Positions 21,817-31,715 are shown, counted from the stretch's first letter. The stretch is 64,000 bases of DNA from Qipengyuania sphaerica (GCF_019711595.1 NZ_JAIGNR010000001.1:1054001-1118000), one strand, 5' to 3'. A program made the numbers and translations. The notes: generated by a model not told the origin, from the letters alone.

Positions 21817-22178
21817 GACTTTATTGTCGGCTCCGGATCGACGGGGTTGGAAGGCTCGGGCGGCAGGTCTTGCGTTGCCGGCTCGGGACGTACGGGCGGT
21901 GTGGGGGTGGGAGTGTCCGCCCTCGGCGCGGCCATCTTGGTGGTGGCGGTTTCAAGTGCGGCAATCCGACGCCCCTGCCGCCAGCGCACGCCGCGATGGT
22001 AAAGCCACATGGGTACGAGGCCGATCAGGAAGGAGACGATGACCAGCGCAGGAACACGCGTATCCCAGACGATGCCCGGCCAGATGCGGACATCGATCTG
22101 GCGGTCCCAGTTGCCGAAGGAGAAGGCAAGGATGCCCACAAGCAGCAGGACCCAGAGGATCGTTCGTACGATTTGCAT
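21813..22178 (-). CDS. LapA/DUF1049 domain membrane protein
   Basis: A 121-residue inner-membrane protein with two hydrophobic segments (about residues 5-22 and 43-62) and the family's VALVIVSFLIGLVP-type core, followed by a Pro/Thr-rich cytoplasmic tail. Family members (YciS/LapA) help lipopolysaccharide assembly. The start is the ATG at 22178, since an upstream frame is not conserved. Coupled to pyrF by a 4-nt overlap. Confidence 0.85.
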   Translation of the reverse strand: MQIVRTILWVLLLVGILAFSFGNWDRQIDVRIWPGIVWDTRVPALVIVSFLIGLVPMWLYHRGVRWRQGRRIAALETATTKMAAPRADTPTPTPPVRPEPATQDLPPEPSNPVDPEPTIKS

Positions 22179-22252
22179 GTTACCAGCAGCTCCCCTTTGC
22201 ATCTTTTGATGCACGCTAGGGCTGGATTACCCCAGAGTCTAGCGGGACAGGT

Positions 22253-23563
22253 CTAGCCGAACACGCGGTCGAAAATCGTGTCGACCTGCTTGAAGTGGTA
22301 GTCGAGGTCGAACCGCTCCTCGAGCTGTTCGTGGGTGAGTGCGGCAGTCACTTCTTCGTCCTGCTTCAGCAGATCGAGCAGCATCAGCTTGCCGTCCGAT
22401 TCCCATACCTTCATCGCATTGCGCTGGACGAGGCGATAAGCATCCTCGCGGCTCACGCCGTTCTGGGTGAGCGCGAGCAGCACGCGCTGCGAATGAATGA
22501 GGCCGCCCATTCGGTCCATGTTCGCCTGCATGCGCTCGGGGTAGACGAGCAGCTTGTCGACCACCCCGGTGAGACGGGCGAGGGCAAAGTCGAGCGTGAT
22601 CGTGGCATCCGGCCCGATGAAACGCTCGACCGAGGAATGCGAGATATCGCGCTCATGCCATAGCGCCACGTTTTCCAGCGCGGGGAGGGCGTAGGCGCGG
22701 ATCATGCGCGCCTGTCCTGTGAGGTTTTCGGTTAGGATCGGGTTGCGCTTGTGCGGCATTGCGCTCGAGCCCTTCTGGCCCTTGGAGAAGAACTCCTCGG
22801 CTTCGAGGACTTCGGTGCGCTGGAGGTGGCGAACCTCAACGGCAAGGCGCTCGATGCTGCCCGCGATAACCGCTAGCGTGGCGAAATACATCGCGTGACG
22901 GTCGCGCGGGATGACCTGCGTCGAGACGGGCTCGGGCTTCAGGCCCAGCTTCTCGGCGACATACTCCTCGACCGACGGGTCGATATTGGCGAAGGTCCCG
23001 ACAGCGCCCGAGATAGCGCAGGTGGCGATTTCCTCGCGCGCGGCGATGAGGCGCGTCTTGCAGCGATCGAACTCGGCATAGGCCTGCGCCAATTTGAGAC
23101 CGAAGGTCACCGGTTCTGCATGAATGCCGTGGCTGCGGCCGATCGTCGGCGTGTATTTATGCTCTTCCGCGCGGCGTTTGATGGCACCGAGCAGGTCGTC
23201 GAGGTCCGCCAGAAGCAGGTCGGTCGAGCGCGCAAGCTGGACGGCGAGCGTGGTGTCGAGGACATCGCTGCTGGTCATGCCTTGGTGCATGAAGCGCGCC
23301 TCGTCGCCGACGTTTTCGGCCACCCAGGTGAGGAAGGCGATCACGTCGTGCTTGGTCACCGCCTCGATAGCATCGATCGCGTCGACATCGATCTTCGGAT
23401 TTGTCGCCCACCAGTCCCACAGCGCCTTGGCCGCGCTTTTCGGGACTACGCCCAGCTCGCCCAGCTTCTCGGTCGCGTGTGCCTCGATCTCGAACCAGAT
23501 GCGATATTTCGATTCCGGCTCCCAGATGGTGGTCATCTCGGGGCGGGCGTAGCGGGGGACCAT
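22253..23563 (-). CDS. purB: Adenylosuccinate lyase
   Basis: Cleaves SAICAR and adenylosuccinate in purine synthesis. The fumarase-superfamily signature SSAMPHKRNPILTENL is present near residue 265, as is TSSDVLDTTLAVQL. 436 residues, a normal length. The start is MVPRYARPE at 23563; upstream frame rejected. It is divergent from the DUF3857 gene with 170 bases between them and is followed by lapA after 74 bases, which include a small TGCATC/GATGCA inverted repeat (22198-22213). Confidence 0.97.
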   Translation of the reverse strand: MVPRYARPEMTTIWEPESKYRIWFEIEAHATEKLGELGVVPKSAAKALWDWWATNPKIDVDAIDAIEAVTKHDVIAFLTWVAENVGDEARFMHQGMTSSDVLDTTLAVQLARSTDLLLADLDDLLGAIKRRAEEHKYTPTIGRSHGIHAEPVTFGLKLAQAYAEFDRCKTRLIAAREEIATCAISGAVGTFANIDPSVEEYVAEKLGLKPEPVSTQVIPRDRHAMYFATLAVIAGSIERLAVEVRHLQRTEVLEAEEFFSKGQKGSSAMPHKRNPILTENLTGQARMIRAYALPALENVALWHERDISHSSVERFIGPDATITLDFALARLTGVVDKLLVYPERMQANMDRMGGLIHSQRVLLALTQNGVSREDAYRLVQRNAMKVWESDGKLMLLDLLKQDEEVTAALTHEQLEERFDLDYHFKQVDTIFDRVFG

Positions 23564-23733
23564 GGGTCGACTCCGATTAGGGTGGGGTAGGGCTTGCCGC
23601 GACCCGCTAGAGAGGCGGGCTCCTGCTGGCAAGGCCGTGCGCCCGTTTGTGCAGCAATTGATGGTTGATTGCGCCTTTACCCATTCACCGCAGTTCCATT
23701 GCGCTTTCCGGGGGTTGCGATAGGATGTGCGCC

Positions 23734-26550
23734 ATGAACGACCAGTCGCAATTTCCGCCCGTTAGGCTTCTGCTCCTTTCCGGTGCAAGCTTCGGTCTCT
23801 TTCTCTCAGCCCCCGCTATAGCAGGCGAAGAGTTGGTATACGGCGAGGCACCGGAGTGGGTAGTTCCAGCCCAGTTGTCCGAAGTGGACACGAAGAGAGG
23901 GCCGTCAACGCTCATCTACGACTGGCAGCACCGTCTGGAGAACGGTCTGGTTACCAGTTACCAGGACGCCGCGATCCGGATCGACAATCCCGATATGCTG
24001 ATGCAGCAGGGTACGGTCACGCTTTCCTGGCTTCCCGACAAGGGCGATCTGACCATCCACCGTGTTGAAATCCTGCGCGGCAAGGAATCGATCGACCTTA
24101 TTGCCTCTGGTTCCGAATTCGATGTGATCCGCCGCGAGCAGGGGCTCGAACAGCGCCTGCTCGACGGCGAGCTGACCGCAACGCTTGCGGTTCCCGGCCT
24201 CAAGGTTGGTGACATCCTGCGCGTCACCCATTCGATCACGCTCGACGACCAGGCGCTGGGCGAGGAGATGCAGGTCTCGCAATATCTCTGGACCGATCCG
24301 TGGAAGGTCGGCTTTTCGCGAGCCCGGGTCAGCTGGCCGGAGGCGTCGGACGTCCATTGGCGCGCAGAGGAAAACGCAGGTGTGGAAGCTCCGGTCCTAG
24401 AGGACGGGTATCGCATTATCGATGTGACCCTGCCGATAGGAAAATTGCCGGAAATGCCTTCGGACGCGCCGTCGCGCTTCACCCGTGCGCCCGTGCTGCG
24501 CGTGGGCACCTTCGCAGACTGGCAGGAGCTTTCCCGCGTTTTCGCGCCGCATTACATCCAGGCGTCGAAAGTACCGGACGGTGGCGACGTCGCTGCAGAA
24601 GCAAAGCGGATCATGCGCGCAACCAAGGATCCGCTGGCGCGGGCCGCAATGGCGACGCGGGTAGTGCAGGATGATGTCGCATACCTGCTCGATGGCCTCG
24701 ATGGTGGCAATTACATGCCGCAGAATGCGAGCGATACCTGGGACAAGCGATATGGCGACTGCAAGGCCAAGTCGGTACTCCTCTATTCGTTGCTCACCCG
24801 CATGGGTATCGAAGCGGTACCAGTCCTGGTCGCGACCCAGGGCGGCGATGCCATTCCCGAATTGCTCCCCATCCCCGGTAATTTCGATCACATGATCGTA
24901 CGCGCGACGATCGACGGCACCGATTACTGGCTGGATGGCACAAGCAGCGCGACACGCCTCAACAATATCTCCGAAGTGCCGGCTTTCTTCTATGCGCTGC
25001 CGCTGACCGTCGAGGGTGCCGAACTGGTCCCGATGACGCAGCGCGAGCAGCCCTGGCCCGATATGGTGATGGACATCACCACCGATTATTCGGCCGGTAT
25101 CGACCTTCCCGCGCCGTTCGAAATGACGATGACCTTCTATGGTGCGCAAGGCGCCGGCATCCGGGCCATGGCCGACAAGAGGGACGAGGACCAGCTCAAG
25201 CAAATGGCGAGGTCCTTCGCAGGTTCGGTCGGGAGCGGAGCAGCCGTCAACAAGGTCGAAGTCACCTATGACGATGAAGAGGCCAAGGGCGTCCTGAGTT
25301 TCAGCGGCGTGATGCCTAGCGCCTTTACCTGGCGCGACGGACGGCTGCGGCTGGAATCGGGCAACGAACAGGAATTCGTCTTCAATCCGGATCGCGCACG
25401 CAGCGAATGGCGCGATATTCCGGTCCAGACCCTCGGACCGCGGCGCAACCGTATTATCGGAACCGTCATCCTGCCCGATGGCGGGCACGACTTCATCTCC
25501 ACGGGGCTCGAGAATGTCGACATGAGCTTCGCCAACACGCGGGTCGTGGGCAATACGAAGACATCGGGCAAAACGATCACGTCGTCGGTCGATGTGATCG
25601 AGGGGCTTGGCGAAATTGCGGCTGCCGACATCGGCCGCCACAAGCGCGCTGTGCTGAGGCTCAACTCTGTCGACGCCGAGCTTGTCGCGCCTGAAAACGT
25701 GACCTGGCGCTGGGAGCGCGATCCCGCCCGGATGGCACGCGACACCAAGTCTATCCTCGAATCCTATGACCGCGCCGTCGCCTTCGCCGCCGATGACGAC
25801 TTTTCCGCACTTGCCCAGCGCGCCAATTTCCTGACCCAGATTTACAGCTGGGAAGCGGCATTGAAGGATCTCGACGTGCTGGTGGAGGAGGATACTTCCG
25901 CCGAGGTGCTGGGCTGGCGCGCGGCAGTGCTCAATGCGCTCGGTCGTCCTGACGATGCGATTGCCGATGCAAGGAGGGCCTATGATATCGATCCGAACAG
26001 CGGCAATGCGTTCTACCTCGCGGAACTGCTGGCTTATGCCGGCGAGCGGCAGGAAGCCCTCGACTTGCTCGAAAACTTCCCGGTGACCGACGAGGATGCG
26101 GGCAGCTATGCCAGCACCTATGCAACGGTGGCCGGACTCGACGGAAAGACCGATGTGGCGCTCGAGCTTCTTGGTGACGAAGTGGCATCGAAGCCGCTCA
26201 ATGCCTCCGTCCTCAATGCCGATTGCTGGTTCCGCGGCCTGTTCAACGTCGGCATCGATACCGCCATGCCCACCTGCACCAAGGCGATCGAGCGCGCCAC
26301 CAATAGCGCGCCGATGCTCGATAGCCGGGCCATGGTCAGCTACCGCATGGGCAATTTCGACGCCGCGCTGAAGGATCTCGACAGCGCTCTGGAACTTGTG
26401 CCCGGACTTTCAGCTTCGCTCTATCTTCGCGGGATTATCCGGCTCGAAACGGGCGATACGGGCGGGCGCGAAGATATTTCGCGTGCGCTGCGCATCACGC
26501 CCGACCTTGCCGGACGCTACGCCCAGCACGGTGTCGTCCCGAAAAAGTAG
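23734..26550 (+). CDS. DUF3857 and transglutaminase protein with TPR repeats
   Basis: A 938-residue exported protein: signal peptide to about residue 30 (APAIAG), a DUF3857 beta domain to about residue 270, a transglutaminase-like domain with Cys343 (YGDCKAKSVLL), His386 and Asp401 as a complete triad, a further beta-rich region, and TPR-like helices from about residue 680 to the end. Such proteins are periplasmic or outer-membrane associated with unknown substrates. The start ATG at 23734 has AGGA eight bases upstream; an ATG at 23725 is an alternative. Confidence 0.88.
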   Translation: MNDQSQFPPVRLLLLSGASFGLFLSAPAIAGEELVYGEAPEWVVPAQLSEVDTKRGPSTLIYDWQHRLENGLVTSYQDAAIRIDNPDMLMQQGTVTLSWLPDKGDLTIHRVEILRGKESIDLIASGSEFDVIRREQGLEQRLLDGELTATLAVPGLKVGDILRVTHSITLDDQALGEEMQVSQYLWTDPWKVGFSRARVSWPEASDVHWRAEENAGVEAPVLEDGYRIIDVTLPIGKLPEMPSDAPSRFTRAPVLRVGTFADWQELSRVFAPHYIQASKVPDGGDVAAEAKRIMRATKDPLARAAMATRVVQDDVAYLLDGLDGGNYMPQNASDTWDKRYGDCKAKSVLLYSLLTRMGIEAVPVLVATQGGDAIPELLPIPGNFDHMIVRATIDGTDYWLDGTSSATRLNNISEVPAFFYALPLTVEGAELVPMTQREQPWPDMVMDITTDYSAGIDLPAPFEMTMTFYGAQGAGIRAMADKRDEDQLKQMARSFAGSVGSGAAVNKVEVTYDDEEAKGVLSFSGVMPSAFTWRDGRLRLESGNEQEFVFNPDRARSEWRDIPVQTLGPRRNRIIGTVILPDGGHDFISTGLENVDMSFANTRVVGNTKTSGKTITSSVDVIEGLGEIAAADIGRHKRAVLRLNSVDAELVAPENVTWRWERDPARMARDTKSILESYDRAVAFAADDDFSALAQRANFLTQIYSWEAALKDLDVLVEEDTSAEVLGWRAAVLNALGRPDDAIADARRAYDIDPNSGNAFYLAELLAYAGERQEALDLLENFPVTDEDAGSYASTYATVAGLDGKTDVALELLGDEVASKPLNASVLNADCWFRGLFNVGIDTAMPTCTKAIERATNSAPMLDSRAMVSYRMGNFDAALKDLDSALELVPGLSASLYLRGIIRLETGDTGGREDISRALRITPDLAGRYAQHGVVPKK

Positions 26551-26556
26551 AAACGC

Positions 26557-27255
26557 TCAGATCAGGCCCTTGGCGCGGAGAGACACGTGGCTCCCGCGCC
26601 CCACGATCACGTGATCATGGACGGTGATGTTGAGCAGCCTGCCAGCCTCGGCGATGCGGTTGGTGATCTGGATGTCGGCGCGGCTCGGTTCGGGATCGCC
26701 GCTGGGGTGATTGTGGACAAGGATCAGCGCGCTCGCCCCGACATCGAAGGCCCGGCGAATGACTTCGCGCGGATGGATTGCGGCCTCATCGATCGATCCC
26801 TCGGCGGCAAGGTGGTCGTCGATCAGGCGGTTTTTCGTGTCTAGGTAAAGCACGCGAACCCGCTCGTGCTTGAGGCTGGCCATGTCGATCGCAAGGTAAT
26901 CCAGTAGCGCCTGCCAGCTGCCGAGGACGGGCTTCTGCTCTACCGAACCGCGCGCCATGCGCCGGGCTGAAAGCGAAACCGCGTGAAGGGCGGCCGCGCT
27001 CGCTTCGCCCATGCCTTTGACTTGCGCCAAAGCGCCGGGCTCGGCGTTGAGGACATCGCCGAAGGATCCGAAATGCGCGATCAGGCGCTTCGCGATACCC
27101 TTCGTGTCACCCTGTCGGAACGCTGCGAACAGCAGGTATTCGAGCAATTCATAGTCCGCCAGCGCCTCTGCTCCGCCCCTCAGCAGCCGCTGGCGCAGGC
27201 GTTCGCGGTGGCCCGTTCCCGCGTGGCTTTCCTGAATTTTTGCGACCCCCGGCAC
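26557..27255 (-). CDS. radC: RadC-family JAB domain protein
   Basis: A 232-residue protein with a helix-hairpin-helix-like N-terminal half (VKGMGEASAAAL) and a C-terminal JAMM metal-protease-like domain. The H-x-H-x10-D ligands are His181, His183 and Asp194 in HNHPSGDPEPSRAD, with Glu152 as the upstream acid. Despite its name the family has no proven role in DNA repair. The GTG at 27255 is preferred for the GGAGGG just upstream; a TTG at 27270 is possible. It converges with the DUF3857 gene, six bases apart. Confidence 0.93.
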   Translation of the reverse strand: MPGVAKIQESHAGTGHRERLRQRLLRGGAEALADYELLEYLLFAAFRQGDTKGIAKRLIAHFGSFGDVLNAEPGALAQVKGMGEASAAALHAVSLSARRMARGSVEQKPVLGSWQALLDYLAIDMASLKHERVRVLYLDTKNRLIDDHLAAEGSIDEAAIHPREVIRRAFDVGASALILVHNHPSGDPEPSRADIQITNRIAEAGRLLNITVHDHVIVGRGSHVSLRAKGLI

Positions 27256-27327
27256 CTTTTCCCTCCCCAAGGCGTTTCAATGCCTTGCATTGCCTTTATG
27301 TCGCAATGCGCGCAAGTGCGGGGATGA

Positions 27328-30300
27328 ATGTACGGGTCCAGCGACCACATCGAAGCGGCAAGAAGACCGCGTTGGCGCAAGAAGCGCTACAACATCCCGG
27401 CGCTGGTTCTGTCGGTTCTGTTCGTGGCTGGCCTGGTCGCGTGGTTCAACCGCATCGATATAGCCAACGACTTCATCGCCGACCAGTTGGAAGCCAACGG
27501 CCTTCCGGGGACCTATACGGTCGAGCGGATCGGCGGTCGCACGCAGATCATTTCAGACCTCGTTATCGGTGATCCGCAAGCGCCCGACCTGACCGCCGAG
27601 CGGGTCATCGTGCGCCTGCGACACCGCTTCGGCTTGCCGGAAGTGGCGGGACTGACGCTGGTCAATCCGCGGATTTACGGTCGCTACGTGGACGGAGAAC
27701 TAAGCTTGGGTTCGCTCGACAGCCTGCTGTTCGACGACAGTAGCGACGAACCTTCGGGTCTGCCTGATATCGACCTCGTTATTCGCGACGGACGCGGGCT
27801 GGTCGAAACCGATTATGGCCCTGTGGGTCTGAAGATATCGGGCGAGGGCAACCTGGTCAGCGGGTTCGAAGGTATTCTTGCCGCATCCGCGCCGGATCTG
27901 GCTTTCAATGGCTGCAAGAGCAACGGCACGACGCTTTATGGCAAGATCACCACGAGCAGCGCAGAGCCGAGCTTCAGCGGTCCGCTGCGGGTCGCCGCAA
28001 TGGAATGTGACGCGCAGCAACTGTCCGTCAACGACCTCGTGGCCGAAATCGATGCGACCACCAATGCCCTGCTCGCCGATCCGCAACTTGAGGCGCGTAT
28101 CGCCAGCAACGAAGCGCGCTATGGAAGCAACTCCGCCCAATCGCTCGCTGGCACCGTTCGTGCGCAACTGAAGGGTGACGCGATGACCTCGCGCTACTCG
28201 CTGGCCGCCCGCGGAGTGGAGACGCCGCAGGCACTGGCGGCAGTCCTTACTGCAGAGGGTATGATCCGCTCGCAGCGCAATTTCGCTGCACTGGAAGTAG
28301 AAAGTGATATCGAGGGCAACGGACTCCGGCTCGGCCGGTCGCTGATTGCAGCTATCGAAGGAATGGCGACATCGGGCGACGGGACGCTGCTCGAACCAAT
28401 CGCCCGGCGGATCGGCAGTGCGCTCCAGTCGGAAACGCGCGGCAGCTCGCTTGCTGCCGACCTGCGCTATCGTTCGGACGAAAAAGGGTATTCGCTCCTC
28501 TTACCGCAGGGCGAGCTGACCGGCGGTAGCGGGGCGCGTTTACTCTCGCTGTCGCGGCTGGAACTGACCGAACGCGGCGACGAACCCCCGCGTATTGCCG
28601 GTAACATCGCCACCGGCGGGCCGGGAATACCGCGCATCAGTGGGCGGATGGAGCGCTCGGGGGAGGGCGATGCGCTGTTCCGCCTCAGCATGGCACCTTA
28701 TGAAGCGGGCGGTTCGCAGATCGCCATTCCGCGCATCATGATCGCCCAAGGCAGCACTGGCGCGCTGGGTTTTAGCGGGGAGGTGGAGGCAACCGGCCCG
28801 CTCCCCGGCGGCGCGGTCGACCAGTTGTCGATGCCCGTCACCGGACGCTGGGAACCGGGCGGCCAGCTTTCCATGTGGCGCGAATGTACGCGGATCGGCT
28901 TCCGCCGGCTTGCTTTTGCCGAGCTCAACCTCGCCGGACCGGGCCTTACCCTGTGCCCTCCACCAGGAAAGCCGATGCTGCAATTTGGCTCGGGCGGATC
29001 GCGTTTCGCGGCCGGTGCGCCCTCGCTGAACCTGACCGGGGCGCTCGGCGATACACCTGTCAGGATAGCAAGCGGGCCTGTCGGCTTCGGCTATCCGGGT
29101 ACGCTGACCGCCCGCAATTTGGATATCTCGCTCGGTCCGGCAGATACAGCGAGCCGCTTTGTCATCTCCGACCTCGACGCGCAGATCGGTGACAACATCG
29201 CCGGCACCTTCGACGATGCCGAAATCGCCCTTGCTGCCGTGCCGATGACGCTGATGAACACCGCGGGCAACTGGGATTACACAAATGGCAGGCTGACAAT
29301 CGGCGATGCCAGTTTCCGCCTTATCGACCGCGAGGAGCCCGACCGCTTCGAACCGCTCGTCGCGCGCGGTGCGGGGCTGACCCTCGTCGACAACATCATC
29401 AATGCCGAGGCGGCGCTGCGCAATCCAGGGACGGACCGCGTGGTTACTCTGGTCGATATCCGCCACGACCTCTCCACCGGTGGCGGCCATGCCAATCTCG
29501 ATGTCGAGGGGCTGACGTTCGACGAGGCATTGCAGCCGGAAGATCTCAGCCCTCTCGCGCTCGGCGTGATCGCGAATGCGGACGGGACGATCACGGGGAC
29601 GGGCCGTATCGACTGGTCTCCCAGCGGGGAAGTCACCAGCACCGGATCCTTCTCCTCGGAAAATATCGACTTCGCTGCCGCGTTCGGCCCGGTAAAGGGG
29701 GCCAGCGGGACGGTCGAGTTTACCGACTTGCTCAACCTCACCACCGCGCCCAATCAGAAAATACGCATTGCCTCAGTCAATCCGGGCATCGAAGTGCTGG
29801 ACGGGGAAATCGAGTTCAGCCTGCAAAACGGCGAACTGCTGGCGGTGAGCGGCGGAAGCTGGCCCTTCATGGGCGGTCGCCTCATCCTGCGAGAGGTCGA
29901 TCTCAATCTCGGTATCAGCGAAGAGCGCGCTTACGTGTTCGAGATCGTCGGTCTCGATGCGGCGCAATTCGTGGCGCAAATGGAGCTGGAGAATATTTCG
30001 GCGACCGGAATTTTCGACGGGACCGTGCCGATTATCTTCGATGCAAACGGTAACGGACGGATCGAAGAGGGCATTCTCCTTTCGCGTCCGCCCGGCGGCA
30101 ATATATCCTATGTCGGCGAGCTGACCTATGAAGACCTCTCGGCCATTGCCAATTTTGCCTTCGATGCGCTGCGCAGCCTCGACTATTCGCAGATGCGCGT
30201 GATCATGAACGGACCGCTAACCGGCGAAATCGTTACGCAGGTGCGCTTCGACGGGGTACGGCAGGGCGAAGATGCCAAGAGCAATTTCATCACCAAGCAG

Positions 30301-30543
30301 CTAGCGAAACTGCCACTGCAGTTCCGCATTAACATCAAGGCTCAGTTCTACCAGCTGATCACCTCGGTAAAGGCCATGTACGACCCGGCCTCCGTGCGCG
30401 ATCCGCGCGAGCTCGGGCTGCTCAGCGACGACGGCAAGCGCCTGCTGCGCCGTTCTATCACCGGCGAAGAAGTCGAACCCGATATCGATCCGGAGGACGT
30501 GATTCCGGATGAACCCACCATTCAGGACCAGGAAAGCGAGTGA
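27328..30543 (+). CDS. ydbH: YdbH-family intermembrane lipid transport protein
   Basis: A 1071-residue protein with one N-terminal membrane anchor (about residues 24-42) and a very long beta-rich periplasmic part, the layout of AsmA-like bridge proteins. In E. coli YdbH works with TamB and YhdP in carrying phospholipid to the outer membrane. The identity rests on overall layout, the C-terminal block INIKAQFYQLITSVKAMYDP and, strongly, on the next two genes being YnbE and YdbL. Its TGA overlaps the ynbE GTG. Confidence 0.87.
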   Translation: MYGSSDHIEAARRPRWRKKRYNIPALVLSVLFVAGLVAWFNRIDIANDFIADQLEANGLPGTYTVERIGGRTQIISDLVIGDPQAPDLTAERVIVRLRHRFGLPEVAGLTLVNPRIYGRYVDGELSLGSLDSLLFDDSSDEPSGLPDIDLVIRDGRGLVETDYGPVGLKISGEGNLVSGFEGILAASAPDLAFNGCKSNGTTLYGKITTSSAEPSFSGPLRVAAMECDAQQLSVNDLVAEIDATTNALLADPQLEARIASNEARYGSNSAQSLAGTVRAQLKGDAMTSRYSLAARGVETPQALAAVLTAEGMIRSQRNFAALEVESDIEGNGLRLGRSLIAAIEGMATSGDGTLLEPIARRIGSALQSETRGSSLAADLRYRSDEKGYSLLLPQGELTGGSGARLLSLSRLELTERGDEPPRIAGNIATGGPGIPRISGRMERSGEGDALFRLSMAPYEAGGSQIAIPRIMIAQGSTGALGFSGEVEATGPLPGGAVDQLSMPVTGRWEPGGQLSMWRECTRIGFRRLAFAELNLAGPGLTLCPPPGKPMLQFGSGGSRFAAGAPSLNLTGALGDTPVRIASGPVGFGYPGTLTARNLDISLGPADTASRFVISDLDAQIGDNIAGTFDDAEIALAAVPMTLMNTAGNWDYTNGRLTIGDASFRLIDREEPDRFEPLVARGAGLTLVDNIINAEAALRNPGTDRVVTLVDIRHDLSTGGGHANLDVEGLTFDEALQPEDLSPLALGVIANADGTITGTGRIDWSPSGEVTSTGSFSSENIDFAAAFGPVKGASGTVEFTDLLNLTTAPNQKIRIASVNPGIEVLDGEIEFSLQNGELLAVSGGSWPFMGGRLILREVDLNLGISEERAYVFEIVGLDAAQFVAQMELENISATGIFDGTVPIIFDANGNGRIEEGILLSRPPGGNISYVGELTYEDLSAIANFAFDALRSLDYSQMRVIMNGPLTGEIVTQVRFDGVRQGEDAKSNFITKQLAKLPLQFRINIKAQFYQLITSVKAMYDPASVRDPRELGLLSDDGKRLLRRSITGEEVEPDIDPEDVIPDEPTIQDQESE

Positions 30544-30803
30544 AGCTTATGAATCCCCTTGAATTGACCGACCATGATGGCCGTGCGAGAACCTGCATGA
30601 TGCAGGGTCAAGCGGCACTGAAAGGTCCGAAGATTTCGGCGGCGGTCGGCATGGCCTCGCTCGCGCTGGCAGGTTGCGTGACGGTGGAAGCACCCACGGA
30701 ACCCATCGTGATCGAGCTCAACGTCAACATCCGCCAGGAAGTGATCTATCGCCTTGCAGAAGATGCGGGCAACACGATCGAAGAGAATGCGGATATTTTC
30801 TGA
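30540..30803 (+). CDS. ynbE: YnbE-family outer-membrane lipoprotein
   Basis: The conserved part is the C-terminal fifty residues: lipobox LALAGC at residues 42-47, then EPIVIELNVNIRQEVIYRLAED and a terminal ENADIF. In E. coli YnbE is the lipoprotein that forms a beta-stack with YdbH at the outer membrane. Start is uncertain: GTG at 30540 has AGGA at good spacing and overlaps ydbH, but ATGs at 30549 and 30597 would give a more usual short signal peptide. Confidence 0.85.
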   Translation: MKLMNPLELTDHDGRARTCMMQGQAALKGPKISAAVGMASLALAGCVTVEAPTEPIVIELNVNIRQEVIYRLAEDAGNTIEENADIF

Positions 30804-30813
30804 GGGTGACTTT

Positions 30814-31206
30814 ATGACCAAGCGACTTACCAAGGCTGCATTGTCCGGCGCCGCGATCGCGGTAGCCCTGGGCGGAATTGCCGCACCGGCCTTCGCCCAG
30901 CGCGATCCGGCCTATGCTGCTGCGCGTGCCGCCGGCGAGGTGGGCGAAAAGATGGACGGCTATCTGGGCATCGTCGGAGCCTCGACGCCCGAGCTCCAGC
31001 GCATCGTCAACGACATCAATATCAAGCGCCGCGCGGTCTATTCGCAGCGTGCGCAGGCAACCAATGCGACGCTCGAGGAATATGCTCTGACCGCCGGTTG
31101 CCAGGCGATCCTGGCGACTTCGCCAGGTGAAAAATACCAGGCGCCGGACGGCAGCTGGCAGACGCGCACGAGCGCCCCGCCGATGCGCGATTCGCGCTGT
31201 CCCTGA
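30814..31206 (+). CDS. ydbL: YdbL-family (DUF1318) periplasmic protein
   Basis: A 130-residue protein with a signal peptide ending AFAQ near residue 29, then RDPAYAAARAAGEVGEKMDGYLG and INIKRRAVYSQRAQATNATLEEYALTAG-like sequence, the DUF1318 core. In E. coli YdbL acts as a chaperone-like partner that limits YnbE multimer formation. Third gene of the ydbH-ynbE-ydbL unit and followed by a terminator. Confidence 0.9.
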   Translation: MTKRLTKAALSGAAIAVALGGIAAPAFAQRDPAYAAARAAGEVGEKMDGYLGIVGASTPELQRIVNDINIKRRAVYSQRAQATNATLEEYALTAGCQAILATSPGEKYQAPDGSWQTRTSAPPMRDSRCP

Positions 31207-31230
31207 GCGCTTTCTCGGCATTCGATTCGA

Positions 31231-31268
31231 AGCCTTTCCTCGGCGACCTGCCGAGGGGAGGCTTTTTT
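31231..31268 (+). terminator. Rho-independent terminator of ydbH-ynbE-ydbL
   Basis: A 14-bp stem (31231-31244 with 31250-31263, two G-T pairs) with loop GACCT, followed by a run of T. Confidence 0.88.
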
Positions 31269-31394
31269 GCAACTGCGATACCGCCTTTTGCACCCCTGCC
31301 ATGTTGACTCGTTTATGACCCCCATCTAAGGGGGCCGCGCCCTTGGCGGGCAAGTCCCTGCGCGTGCCGCGCAACCCCCATAAAGGAGCATGGC

Positions 31395-31715
31395 ATGAGC
31401 GACGACGAACCCGCACGGAAACCCATCGAGGAGGATGCGCGGATCGACGCGCTGGAAAAGCGGCTCAGTGCCGCCCAGCAGCGCGAAGATGAGCGCAACC
31501 GCAAGACCGGTTCCGGGGCCGATGCGAACTATCGCAGCGGCAACCGTGTACTGGCTGACTTACTCGGCGGGCTTCTCGGAGGTTCGGTTATCGGGTGGGC
31601 CATCGGCTACTTTACCGATACCAATCCTTGGGGTCTGTTGGTTGGCCTGTTCCTCGGAATAGTCGTCGCCTTCAGGAATATTATCCGCGCGGCAAATCAG
31701 AAGCCCGGCGAGTGA
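31395..31715 (+). CDS. atpI: ATP synthase protein I (AtpI)
   Basis: A 106-residue protein with a charged N-terminal half and two hydrophobic helices near residues 52-72 and 78-96 (GLLGGSVIGWAIGYFTD, WGLLVGLFLGIVVAF). AtpI helps assemble the c-ring of F-type ATPases. It is the first gene of the F0 operon, with AGGAG upstream of its ATG. Confidence 0.9.
   Translation: MSDDEPARKPIEEDARIDALEKRLSAAQQREDERNRKTGSGADANYRSGNRVLADLLGGLLGGSVIGWAIGYFTDTNPWGLLVGLFLGIVVAFRNIIRAANQKPGE

Noticed and set aside
22198..22213. TGCATC-TTTT-GATGCA inverted repeat before lapA
   Set aside because: Too short and weak to call a terminator or operator.
24397..25641. 414-codon minus-strand open frame
   Set aside because: Antisense to the DUF3857 gene, whose catalytic triad lies on the plus strand.
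31304..31332. Possible atp operon promoter (TTGACT and TAAGGG, 17 apart)
   Set aside because: The -10 match is too poor to list as a feature, although the position before atpI is suitable.
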